From Egicoccus sp035462025 (GTDB lineage: Bacteria > Actinomycetota > Nitriliruptoria > Nitriliruptorales > Nitriliruptoraceae), in assembly GCA_035462025.1 (NCBI GenBank), contig DATHUR010000099.1, forward strand, positions 1-64,000: 64,000 bases of DNA, written 5' to 3'. Positions 26,281-34,258 of the stretch are shown piece by piece (the first letter of the stretch is position 1; each line of letters begins with the position of its first letter). The position numbers and the translations under genes are program-made. The notes under the pieces are model-generated. The model was given only the letters and a program-made list of their open reading frames with translations. It was not told the DNA's origin and made no database searches.

Positions 26281-26709
26281 TCAGTCGGCGATGCGGACCT
26301 CGACCGCGGTGCCGGCCTCGACCGTGCGGCTGACCGTGCAGGTCCGATCGTGCGAGGTCCGCACCGCGCGGGGCAGCAGTTCACGGGCCTTGTCGCCGGC
26401 CCCACCGTCGGGAAAGGTGACGTGGAACGTCATGGTGATGTCGCGCAGGATGTTGCCGCCGGACTCGTCGCGGATCTTGGCGGCGGCCACCTCGACCTCG
26501 AACCGCTCGTGCTCGGCGTGACGGCCGGTCACCACGTCGACGTCGACCGCCGAGCACCCACCGATCGCCGCCAGCAGCAACTCGACGGGCGAGAAGCCCG
26601 ACTCGGCCATGCTGCCGAAGATGAGTTCGGCGCCGGCGGGGTTGGTCGCGCGGTACACGCCGGTCTCGACTCGCTCGAGGGTCACGGTGCGCTGCTCGTC
26701 GTCTGCCAT
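26281..26709 (-). CDS. OsmC-family peroxiredoxin-like protein
   Basis: The 142-residue protein has the OsmC fold: FSPVELLLAAIGGCSAVDVD carries the first redox cysteine, and a second cysteine lies in TSHDRTCTVSRTVEAG near residue 128, the usual pair. OsmC/Ohr proteins reduce organic hydroperoxides with thiol donors. The gene lies 111 bases upstream of the glyoxalase-fold gene. Confidence 0.92.
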   Translation of the reverse strand: MADDEQRTVTLERVETGVYRATNPAGAELIFGSMAESGFSPVELLLAAIGGCSAVDVDVVTGRHAEHERFEVEVAAAKIRDESGGNILRDITMTFHVTFPDGGAGDKARELLPRAVRTSHDRTCTVSRTVEAGTAVEVRIAD

Positions 26710-26808
26710 TGCCAGGTCCTTGTCGTCTGCCTCGGTGGCAGCGACTCTACGGGGCCGCCGAGCGCGAGCCGCGGGACGCGCACGCGGCTGGTGGCGGACG
26801 CCGGCGGA

Positions 26809-27322
26809 TCAGTAGTTGACGAACTGCGACTGGAAGCAGTGATCGACCCGAGCTGATCGAGGTCGGCGTTGAGCCGGAAGATCGGGTCGCCCTGCGCGAC
26901 CGGGAGCTGCCGCGCCTCGGTGAACCGGCCGTCCGAGATCAGTCCGAAGAAGGTCTCGTAGGCGGGGAGGACCTCGGTGCGTGCGAGGCCGGCGACCTCG
27001 CCGAGGCGGGCGTCCGACGCCGCTGCGTCCTCGAGCGCGACGCGAGTGCCTCACCCCGGAGGTAGACCGCGGCACAGCGCGCGTCGGCGGCGGCCACCGA
27101 CTCGGCCAGGTCCTGGCCGGTTCGGGACTCGTCCGGCTCGGCGGTGGCCGTCGTTGCCGGCTCCGTCGCGCGGCTCGCCGGTTCGGACGCCCCGTCGTCC
27201 GCAGCGGTGGCCGTCAGCCCGTCCACCTGTGCTGCCAGCGACGGCGGTGGTTCGGGCAGGTCGCCGCAGGACGCGAGCAGCCCGGCGACGGCGGCCACGA
27301 CCATGATCCTGCGCACGGCCAT
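26809..27322 (-). pseudogene. Frameshifted lipoprotein gene
   Basis: The ATG at 27322 opens a signal peptide with lipobox LLASC (MAVRRIMVVAAVAGLLASC) and an Ala/Thr/Glu linker, in one frame down to about residue 100 (RCAAVYLRGEALAS). The protein-like sequence then continues in a second frame (VALEDAAASDARLGEVAGLA, LPAYETFFGLISDGRFTEAR, DPIFRLNADLDQLG) and ends in a third (CFQSQFVNY, stop at 26809). Each shift can be undone by adding one base, near 27040 and near 26853. The intact product would be a lipoprotein of about 170 residues. It is either a decayed gene or two sequencing errors. Confidence 0.65.
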
Positions 27323-27426
27323 GCACTCCCCTCGAGCCGGTTCGGGTGCGGCGGACCAGGTCCGGTGCACCGGAAACGACGCTACGGCCCGTGCGGGGCC
27401 GCCCCTAGGGCTCGCGGGCCCAAGTC

Positions 27427-27458
27427 CGGTGCGTGGGGGACCGGGCCCCCACGCACCG
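27427..27458 (-). terminator. Terminator after the AhpD-like gene
   Basis: CGGTGCGTGGGGG and CCCCCACGCACCG form a perfect 13-bp stem with a 6-base loop, 18 bases beyond the stop of the leftward AhpD-like gene. Confidence 0.75.
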
Positions 27459-27476
27459 CGCGGGTCGCCCGGCCGG

Positions 27477-28106
27477 TCAGGCCTTGGCCCAGTAGCGCTG
27501 GTCGGACTTGCTCTCCTGCAGCGCCTCGGCGTTCTCGAAGCCGGGCGCCATGGAGGCCGACGTACCCGCCATGAACTGGTGGTGGTCGATGCCGAGCAGC
27601 CGGATCCAGCTCTGCTGGCCGAGCGTCAGGCCGATGGCGCAACCGAGCTCGACCAGTTCCGGCTCGCTGAAGTGGGCCTTGACCCGGGCCCACATCGCCT
27701 CGAGGTCGGTGCTGCCCGGGCCCCAGGCGATCGCCTGCGCGTAGGCCAGCGCCGCCTTCTGCTTGTCGTCGTAGACGTCCGAGGACTCGAAGTTGAGCAG
27801 GTCGTCGTACTGGGCCTCCTCGAGGCCGGCCGACAGTGCCTTCTCGGAGCGCTGGTTGCCGCAGTACTCGCACTTGACGGTGCGCGAGATGTAGACCCGG
27901 CACAGGTCCTTGATCGCGTGGTCGACGATGCCCTCGCGGAACATGGCCTTCCACGAGTCGGCGAAGAACCAGAACGCCGCCGGCACGTGGGCGCGAATGG
28001 CGCTGCTCTCGGGCCGCGGGGTGCCCTCCCGTGCGCAGCGGTCCATCTCGGCCCGCATGCGCTCGTCCATGGCCTCGAGCGGGACGTAGCTGATCTGCTG
28101 CTCCAC
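27477..28106 (-). CDS. AhpD/carboxymuconolactone-decarboxylase-like protein
   Basis: The 209-residue reading starts from the GTG at 28106, which has GGGAGA just upstream. An in-frame GTG at 28160 would put the operator palindrome inside the coding region. The core has ISRTVKCEYCGNQRSEKA, carrying the CxxC pair and matching the AhpD-type ExxxCxxC region except for the downstream His (Arg here). The helical fold continues in DVYDDKQKAALAYAQAIAWG. Family members are peroxidatic reductases or decarboxylases. It is the first gene of the catabolic island, downstream of the nitrile-hydratase-like gene. Confidence 0.82.
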   Translation of the reverse strand: MEQQISYVPLEAMDERMRAEMDRCAREGTPRPESSAIRAHVPAAFWFFADSWKAMFREGIVDHAIKDLCRVYISRTVKCEYCGNQRSEKALSAGLEEAQYDDLLNFESSDVYDDKQKAALAYAQAIAWGPGSTDLEAMWARVKAHFSEPELVELGCAIGLTLGQQSWIRLLGIDHHQFMAGTSASMAPGFENAEALQESKSDQRYWAKA

Positions 28107-28143
28107 GACGTGTCTCCCGGTCGGATCGCACGCCGCCAGGCGC

Positions 28144-28157
28144 TGCAATCGATTGCT
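28144..28157. promoter_or_regulatory. LacI-type operator
   Basis: TGCAATCGATTGCT contains a perfect 12-base palindrome (GCAATCGATTGC). It lies 38 bases upstream of the AhpD-like start. It differs from the island consensus only in the central bases (ATCGAT for AACGTT). Confidence 0.6.
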
Positions 28158-28194
28158 CACCTTGCGGCGACGGTACGCCCCGGCTGCATGAGCG

Positions 28195-29267
28195 TCAACG
28201 GCCGGTCGGGGGTCGCAGCACCTCGGCGCCGACCAGGCTCTCGGCGGTCACGAGCGCCGCGAGTTCGTCCTCGGTCATGCCGTCGGTGCCGGCGGGACGC
28301 TGCGGCAGCACCATCCAGCGCACGTCCGAGGTCGAGTCGTGGACGCGGATCGTCACCTCGTCCGAGAACTCGAGGCCGAACATGTCCTGGACCATCGTCC
28401 GCGGATCGGTCACGATGCGCTGCTTGTACTCGTCCGTGCGGTACCACCAGGGCGGGTTGCCGAGCAGGTCGTGCGGATAGCACGAGCACAGGGTGCAGAC
28501 CACGATGTTGTGGACGTCGTCGGTGTTCTCGGCGACGCCGAGCTGCCCGAGCTTGCCGGGGGGGATGTCGAGCTCGCGAACGGCGGCGCGGCCGGTCTCG
28601 ATCAGCCGCTGCTTGAACTCGGGTCGAGCCAGGCGCGGGCGGTGATGCGCGCCCCGTTGCGGTGGTCGATGCGCGCGAGTTCCTCGCGGCGAGCGGCCAA
28701 CTGCTCGGTCGTGATCCGTCCGCGGTCGAGCAGCGCCTGCGTGAAGGCCGCCAGCAGGCGGTGTGCGTCGGCGAGTTCGGCGGCGACCGTCTCGAGCCGC
28801 TCGTCGAGGTCGCCCTGGCCGAGGTGCTCGCGCTCCGCGATACGGAAGAAGGGGTCGTAGTCGCCCCGCTCCCGACGCGTGTCGTCGATGGCGATGGCCT
28901 GGGCGCCGACGTGGCGGACCGTCGCCGTCGCGATCCCCTTCACGAGCCGGTCGAGCTCGTCCTCGACGAACCTGATCGGCCCGTCCGCGTCGGCCCAGCG
29001 ACGCTCGCGCCACGGCGTGCCGTCCCCGGGGCCGGGGTCGGCGCGCAACAGATCGGCGAAGGTGATGATCCCGCGGCGCAGGAAGTGCAGCACCCGGGAC
29101 TCGAGCCGCTTGCGGCGGAAGTACTCGAAGTCGGTCTCGACCGCCTCGACGTGGCCCTCGGGATCGTGGATGTGCACGTGGCCGGCCGGTGCGGCGTCCG
29201 CCGCGCCGGTGTGGTCGTGACCGTGGTGGTCGTGACCGTCGTGGTCGTGGGCGTGCCCGTCGGCCAT
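28195..29267 (-). pseudogene. Nitrile-hydratase-alpha-like protein with His-rich N terminus, frameshifted
   Basis: The ATG at 29267 follows AGGAGG. The N terminus is histidine-rich (GHAHDHDGHDHHGHDH), like the gamma subunit of thiocyanate hydrolase. About 150 residues follow that I do not recognise (FEYFRRKRLESRVLHFLRRG, FVEDELDRLVKGIATATVRH). The alpha-type helical region then begins (TQALLDRGRITTEQLA, NGARITARAWLDP). Here the frame breaks: one base missing from the GGG run at 28621-28623 (plus strand) separates LDP from EFKQRLIETG. The rest reads HNIVVCTLCSCYPHDLLGNP with the cobalt-type metal-claw motif CTLCSC, then LPQRPAGTDGM and LVTAESLVG. Restored, the protein would have 357 residues against about 200 for a normal alpha subunit. 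No beta subunit is seen nearby. Confidence 0.8.
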
Positions 29268-29328
29268 CTCGTCCTCCTGGGCGCCGACCCGTTGACGCTC
29301 GCGGGTCGTGCGGCTTGAGTGACGGTAA

Positions 29329-29342
29329 TGCAATCGATTGAC
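29329..29342. promoter_or_regulatory. LacI-type operator
   Basis: TGCAATCGATTGAC lies between the divergent nitrile-hydratase-like and M24-like genes. Its core CAATCGATTG is palindromic and identical to the core at 28146-28155. A single site could control both directions. Confidence 0.6.
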
Positions 29343-29398
29343 GAGCGAAAGCCTGTCACCGCAGGTGATGGTGCGAGATGTCGCTAGGAGCATGGCGC

Positions 29399-30682
29399 AT
29401 GAGCGAATCGACGATTCCCACGGACGTGCCGTTCGAGCGGGTGGCGGGCCGTCTCAACGCCGAGGGCTTCGGGGACGTGACCGGCACCGGGTGGTACCGC
29501 GACGCGGTCTACGAGGGGTACTCCGAGGGGGAGTACGCCCGGCGGCTGCAGGTCACCCGCGACAAGATGGCGCGCGAGGGCCTCGACGTGCTGCTGGCGG
29601 CCGGCGGACCCAACCACTGGAGCTTCGGGGCCGGGATGTCGTGGCTGTCGGGCTACTGGGAGTGGCACGGCGCGAGCGCCTACGTCGTCGTTCCCCGTGA
29701 GGGCCCGTGCGTGCTGGTCGCCGGACCGGGCGGCGCGCACCGCGAAGCGATCCGGCGTCTGTCGGCCATTGCCGAGGTCCGCCACTCGCGGCGCGGCCGC
29801 TCCGGCCAAGTGATCGTCGACCTGCTGCGCGAACGCGGCCTGGACACCGGGCGGGTCGGGCTGACCTTCGTCGATCCCGTCTACGGCCACTACCCGCCGT
29901 TCAACGAGGTCGAGGCGCTGCGTGCGGGGCTGGGGGACCGGCTCGAGTTCGTCGGCGACTTCTTCCACGAGTTCTTCTACGCCAAGAGCGAGGAGGAGGC
30001 CGACGCTGTCCGGGTGGCAGGACGACTGCTGGACCGGGCGCTCCACGCCATGATCGCCGCGGTCCGGCCCGGCGTGACCGAGCAGGAACTGGCGGCCGCG
30101 GCGACGGCACCGATCCTCGATGGCGGTGGTCGCGTCAACTTCGCCATCGTGGGCAGCACGCCCATGGACGACCCGGCGCTCGCCTTCGGCAACCCCTGGC
30201 CCTCACAGCGACCGATACGCGAGGGCGACATCATCCTCAACGAGCTCGCGTGCGGCTACCGCGGCTTCACCGTCCAGCTCGGCAGCCCCATCTGCGTCGG
30301 CCCGCCGCCCGCCTGGATCCACGACTTCTTCTACGAGGTCGTGCGCCCCGGCTTCGACGCCATGGCGGCCCAGCTGCAACCCGGCAACACCTGGGAGCAG
30401 GTCCGCAAGGCGGGCCAGGCCTTCGGCGAGGCGGGCTACGACGGGCGACCGCTGCTGTTGCACACCATGGACCGGGTCACGCACAAGCCGCACGTGAACT
30501 GGCACGACGTCGCAGCGGACGAGGCCGACCAGGTGATCCGTCCCGGCGTGGCGGCGATGCTCGAGCCGACCGTGATCACGCCCGACGGCAAGCTCGGCAT
30601 CTTCTTCGGCCGCTCGTTCCTGATCACCGAGGACGGCCACGAACAGGTGACCCGCTTCCCCCACGAGCTGATCGTCATCTGA
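29399..30682 (+). CDS. Creatinase/M24-fold protein, metal ligands largely absent
   Basis: The 427-residue reading starts at ATG 8 bases after TAGGAG; the in-frame ATG at 29378 has no such site. The N-terminal creatinase-type domain (YARRLQVTRDKMAREGLDVL) and the C-terminal pita-bread domain (HAMIAAVRPGVTEQELAAAA) are clear. The dinuclear metal site is mostly missing. The usual Asp...Asp segment reads ILNELACGYRGFTVQLG, the second Glu is replaced (FFGRSFLITEDG), and only the Glu in MLEPTVITPDG aligns. It therefore resembles creatinase, a metal-independent C-N hydrolase, more than aminopeptidase P. The substrate is unknown. The gene is under a LacI-type operator. Confidence 0.82.
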   Translation: MSESTIPTDVPFERVAGRLNAEGFGDVTGTGWYRDAVYEGYSEGEYARRLQVTRDKMAREGLDVLLAAGGPNHWSFGAGMSWLSGYWEWHGASAYVVVPREGPCVLVAGPGGAHREAIRRLSAIAEVRHSRRGRSGQVIVDLLRERGLDTGRVGLTFVDPVYGHYPPFNEVEALRAGLGDRLEFVGDFFHEFFYAKSEEEADAVRVAGRLLDRALHAMIAAVRPGVTEQELAAAATAPILDGGGRVNFAIVGSTPMDDPALAFGNPWPSQRPIREGDIILNELACGYRGFTVQLGSPICVGPPPAWIHDFFYEVVRPGFDAMAAQLQPGNTWEQVRKAGQAFGEAGYDGRPLLLHTMDRVTHKPHVNWHDVAADEADQVIRPGVAAMLEPTVITPDGKLGIFFGRSFLITEDGHEQVTRFPHELIVI

Positions 30683-30697
30683 CCGCCGCGGCGGTCA
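30680..30697. terminator. Palindrome spanning both stop codons
   Basis: TGACCGCCGCGGCGGTCA is a perfect 18-base palindrome holding the stop codons of the converging M24-like and aldehyde-dehydrogenase genes. It can fold to a 7-bp stem with a 4-base loop and may stop transcription both ways. Confidence 0.5.
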
Positions 30698-32164
30698 ACG
30701 CAGACGGAACGGGTCGCCGATGCCCTCGTCCGAGGTCTCGATCCAGACGCTCTTGGTCTGGGTGAACTCGTGCAGGCCCTCGCGACCGAGTTCGCGGCCG
30801 TAGCCCGACAGCTTGCGCCCGCCGAACGGCGAGGCGTAGGTGAGGCTGCGGTAGGTGTTGACCCAGACGGTTCCGGCCTCGAGGCCCGCGGCCATCCGGT
30901 GGGCGCGGCCGAGGTCGCGGGTCCAGATCCCGGCCGCGAGGCCGTACGGCGAGTCGTTGGCGATGGCCAGCGCCTGGTCCTCGTCGGTGAAGCGCAACAC
31001 GCTGAGCACGGGCCCGAACAACTCCTCGCGCGCCACCGGTTGGCTGTTGTCGAGGCCGTCGAGGACCGTCGGGGCGTAGAACCAGCCCGCGTCGGGCAGT
31101 TCGGCCTGCGGGCCTCCGGCGCGGACCACCGCGCCGTTGGCCACGGCGTCCGCCACGCGCGCCCCCACCCGCTCGTGGATCTTCTGCTGCGCGAGTGGCC
31201 CCATCTCGGTCGCGTCATCGAGCGGGTTGCCGATCGTGATGCGCGCGGCACGGGCCGCGACCGCGTCGACCACCCGGTCGGCGATCGACTCGTGCACCAG
31301 CAGTCGCGAGCCGGCAACACACGTCTGGCCGGCGGCGGCGAAGATCCCCGCGACGATGCCGTTCACGGCGGACTCGACGTCGGCGTCGGCGAACACGATG
31401 TTGGCCGACTTGCCCCCGAGTTCGAGGATGGTCGGGGTCACCGTGTCCGCCGCGCGCTTCGCCACCAGACGCGCCGTCTCGACGCCGCCGGTGAACGCGA
31501 CCTTGCGCACGTCGGGGTGTCCGACGAGCGCGTCGCCGGCCTCGTGGCCGAAGCCGGTGACGACGTTGACCGCGCCGGGCGGGAACCCGGCCGCGTCGAA
31601 GAGGGCGGCGAACCGCAGCACCGCCGCGGAGGCGTGTTCGGACGGCTTCACGACCACGGTGTTCCCGGCCGCCAGCGCCGGGGCCAGGGCGAACGAGGTC
31701 AACAGGACCGGGCTGTTGAAGGAGGGCACGACCGCCACGACGCCGTAGGGCTCACGGCGCGTGTAGTTGAGTACCGACGCCGTGTCGAGGGGGATGACCT
31801 GACCCTCGAGATCGTGGGCCCTGCCGGAGAAGTAGCGGTACCAGCGGTGCAGACCCTGCATCTGTCCGCGCATCTCGCGGATCACCTTGCCGATGTCGCG
31901 CGACTCGAGTTCGGCCAGTTCCTCGGCGCTCTCGGTGATCAGGTCGGCCACCCGCCACAACAGTTCTGCGCGCTGGCTCGGCGTGGTCGCGCGCCAAGTG
32001 GTGAACGCCTGGGCCGCACTGGCGACGGCGCGGTCGACGTCGTCCTCGCCGCCACGGGCGATCTCGAGCCACGGGGTCGCGGTGACGGGGTCGTAGCTGG
32101 GCAGGTACGCGCCGCCACTGGGCACGACGTCCTGTCCACCGATGCGGTGTTCGCGCCGTTCCAT
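30695..32164 (-). CDS. NAD(P)-dependent aldehyde dehydrogenase
   Basis: The 489-residue protein starts at the ATG at 32164 (GGAGA upstream). ALDH hallmarks are present: VVPSFNSPVLLT, KPSEHASAAVL for the cofactor, GGVETARLVAK, catalytic Glu in TILELGGKSANIVF and catalytic Cys in AAAGQTCVAGSRLL. It oxidises an aldehyde to the acid in the cytoplasm; a betaine-aldehyde or hydroxymuconic-semialdehyde type substrate fits the subfamily. It diverges from the hydrolase/alcohol-dehydrogenase genes across an operator, so alcohol, aldehyde and acid steps may be co-regulated. Confidence 0.92.
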   Translation of the reverse strand: MERREHRIGGQDVVPSGGAYLPSYDPVTATPWLEIARGGEDDVDRAVASAAQAFTTWRATTPSQRAELLWRVADLITESAEELAELESRDIGKVIREMRGQMQGLHRWYRYFSGRAHDLEGQVIPLDTASVLNYTRREPYGVVAVVPSFNSPVLLTSFALAPALAAGNTVVVKPSEHASAAVLRFAALFDAAGFPPGAVNVVTGFGHEAGDALVGHPDVRKVAFTGGVETARLVAKRAADTVTPTILELGGKSANIVFADADVESAVNGIVAGIFAAAGQTCVAGSRLLVHESIADRVVDAVAARAARITIGNPLDDATEMGPLAQQKIHERVGARVADAVANGAVVRAGGPQAELPDAGWFYAPTVLDGLDNSQPVAREELFGPVLSVLRFTDEDQALAIANDSPYGLAAGIWTRDLGRAHRMAAGLEAGTVWVNTYRSLTYASPFGGRKLSGYGRELGREGLHEFTQTKSVWIETSDEGIGDPFRLR

Positions 32165-32190
32165 GTGGTCTCCGGTCGCTGGGTCACGCA

Positions 32191-32228
32191 TTGACGTGTC
32201 AACAATTCTGACATAGAAAACGTTTGCA
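32191..32228 (+). promoter_or_regulatory. Promoter with LacI-type operator
   Basis: TTGACG (32191-32196) and TAGAAA (32214-32219) are 17 bases apart. The operator AGAAAACGTTTGCA (32215-32228) covers the -10 and start point, suiting repression. The -35 is itself inside TTGACGTGTCAA, a second short inverted repeat. The promoter points to the alpha/beta hydrolase gene; the aldehyde dehydrogenase lies on the other side. Confidence 0.6.
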
Positions 32229-32262
32229 TAGGCGAAATCAAGTCGGGTCCGGGAGGAACACG

Positions 32263-33213
32263 ATGAAGCGGGAACTCGAACTGTCCAGCGAGACGTCGGG
32301 GGAGACGATCCGCGCGGACCTGTACACCCCCGACGAGGGCGAGGGCCCGTGGCCCGTCGTCGTGATGGGTGGCGGCTGGTGCTACGTCAAAGAACTGATC
32401 ATGCCCGAGTACGCCCAGTTCTTCCTCGATGCCGGCTGCGCGGCACTGATCTTCGACTACCGCCACTTCGGCGCGAGCGACGGCCAGCCGCGGCAGCACA
32501 TCGACCCGTGGAAGCAGATCGCGGACTACCGCAGCGTGATCGACGCGGTCAGCTACCGCGAGGACCTGCAGCAGTGGTGCGACCCCGGCCACATCGGGAT
32601 CTGGGGCATCTCCTACAGCGGCGGACACGTGCTGGCGGTCGCCGCCCTGGACTGGCGCGTCAAGGCCGTCGTGTCGCAGATCCCGGTCATCGAGGGTTGG
32701 TACAACGCGATGCGGGCCCACGGTTCGGTCGGGTTCCGGGAGTTGACCGCGCTGGTCCACGAGGAGCGCCGGCGCCGCTACCTGTCGGGCGAGCACGGCA
32801 CGCTGGGCCACTCCGGCGACCCCAAGACCGAGGTCGTGATGTGGCCGCACCCGGAGACCAAGCCCGTCTTCATGAAGATCAAGCAGGAGACGGCGCCGAG
32901 CCACGAGCACTACAGCACCATCGCGTCGGTCGAGGGCGTCTGGTCCTACGACATGAACCCCTACCTGCCGCGCATCCTCGACACGCCCACGCTGATGATC
33001 GTGGCCGAGGGCGACGACCTGACCATGTGGGAGCGCGAGATCCCGGCCTTCAACCGGATCGCGACCACCAAGAAGAAGCTCTTCGTCCAACAGGAGAGCA
33101 CCCACATGACCATGTACAGCGACCTGTCCCACCTCGCCGTGGCGGCCACGGAGGCGGCGGCCTGGTACCGCGAGTGGCTGGTCGAGCCGGCCGAGCGGGC
33201 GGCCCGGGCGTGA
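32263..33213 (+). CDS. Alpha/beta hydrolase
   Basis: The 316-residue protein starts at ATG behind GGGAGG. It has the serine-nucleophile elbow GIWGISYSGGH near residue 123, an oxyanion segment VVVMGGGWCYVKE near 26, an acid in LMIVAEGDDLTMWE and a candidate catalytic His in QESTHMTMYSDLSH. It resembles acetyl-xylan-esterase/dienelactone-hydrolase and peptidase-S15-like proteins. No signal peptide is present, so it acts inside the cell on an ester, lactone or amide. Its stop overlaps the alcohol-dehydrogenase GTG by 4 bases. Confidence 0.85.
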   Translation: MKRELELSSETSGETIRADLYTPDEGEGPWPVVVMGGGWCYVKELIMPEYAQFFLDAGCAALIFDYRHFGASDGQPRQHIDPWKQIADYRSVIDAVSYREDLQQWCDPGHIGIWGISYSGGHVLAVAALDWRVKAVVSQIPVIEGWYNAMRAHGSVGFRELTALVHEERRRRYLSGEHGTLGHSGDPKTEVVMWPHPETKPVFMKIKQETAPSHEHYSTIASVEGVWSYDMNPYLPRILDTPTLMIVAEGDDLTMWEREIPAFNRIATTKKKLFVQQESTHMTMYSDLSHLAVAATEAAAWYREWLVEPAERAARA

Positions 33214-34232
33214 GGGCGGCGGTCCTGCGCGAGTTCGGCGCCGGCCTCGACGTGACCCAGGTGCCCGATCCGACGCCGGGCCCCGGTGACGCGATCGTGC
33301 GGACCGGGGCGGCCGGGGTCTGCCGCACCGACCTCAAGGTCGTCGACGGCGTCGTCCCGACCGTGCCGCTGCCGATCGTGCCCGGCCACGAACTCGCCGG
33401 CGAGGTCGTCGCCGTCGGTGCGGGTGTCGACGCCGCCGCCATCGGCACGCGCGTGCTGGTGGGCCTGGACCTGTCCTGTGGCGACTGTGCCTACTGCGTC
33501 GTCGGCGAACTCGACCACTGCCAGCGGTTGCGCCGGCTCGGTATGGAGGTGGACGGCGCGCTGGGCGAGTTCGTCCGGGTGCCGGCGGCCAACCTCGTCC
33601 CGCTCCCCGGGGACCTGTCCTACGCCGACGCCGCCACCGTCGCCGACGCGGTCGCCTCGCCCTACCACGCGGTCGTCGGCGGTGCCGACGTCCGCCCCGG
33701 CCAGATCGTGGCCGTGTACGGATTGGGCGGACTCGGGCTGGCCACGGTGCAGATCGCCCGCACGGCAGGCGCCGAGGTGATCGGCATCGCACGGACACCC
33801 GCCCGCCGTGAACTGGCGGAGGAGCTGGGCGCCTCGTGGACCGTCGATCCCCGGGACGGCCCCGTCAGCGAGCAGATCCGCGATCGCACGGACGGACTCG
33901 GCGTCCACGCCTTCTTCGACATCGTCGGCATCGAGGGCTCGATCGATCAGGGGGTCCGGTCGTGTCGCAAGGGCGGGCGCGTGGTCGTCCTGGGCTACAT
34001 GGTCAGCGAGGCGGTCGCGCCGATGCTGCGCCTGGTCTACGACGAGGTGTCCGTGGCGGGTTCGCGCGGCTCCACGCGCGCCGATCTGCGGGCGGCACTG
34101 CGCCTGGTCGGTGACGGCCGCGTCCGCACGGTGATCGGCGACCGCGTCCAGCTCGGCGAGGTCAACGCGGCGTTGGACCGGCTCCGCGCGGGGACCACGA
34201 TCGGCCGAGCCGTCGTGGAGTTCCCGGCCTAG
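33210..34232 (+). CDS. Zinc-dependent alcohol dehydrogenase
   Basis: The 340-residue protein starts at GTG in a GTGA overlap. Catalytic zinc ligands are seen in GVCRTDLK and PGHELAGEV. The structural zinc loop is CGDCAYCVVGELDHC with four Cys. The NAD(P) motif is VYGLGGLGLATVQIAR. It oxidises an alcohol to an aldehyde or ketone. The divergent aldehyde dehydrogenase could take the product further. Confidence 0.93.
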   Translation: MRAAVLREFGAGLDVTQVPDPTPGPGDAIVRTGAAGVCRTDLKVVDGVVPTVPLPIVPGHELAGEVVAVGAGVDAAAIGTRVLVGLDLSCGDCAYCVVGELDHCQRLRRLGMEVDGALGEFVRVPAANLVPLPGDLSYADAATVADAVASPYHAVVGGADVRPGQIVAVYGLGGLGLATVQIARTAGAEVIGIARTPARRELAEELGASWTVDPRDGPVSEQIRDRTDGLGVHAFFDIVGIEGSIDQGVRSCRKGGRVVVLGYMVSEAVAPMLRLVYDEVSVAGSRGSTRADLRAALRLVGDGRVRTVIGDRVQLGEVNAALDRLRAGTTIGRAVVEFPA

Positions 34233-34258
34233 TCGGGCGGCCCATTGGAGATCGCCAC

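Noticed and set aside
29268..30000. A nitrile-hydratase beta subunit near the alpha-like gene
   Set aside because: Both flanks were read. Only AhpD-like and M24-like genes are present and no beta-type motifs were found.
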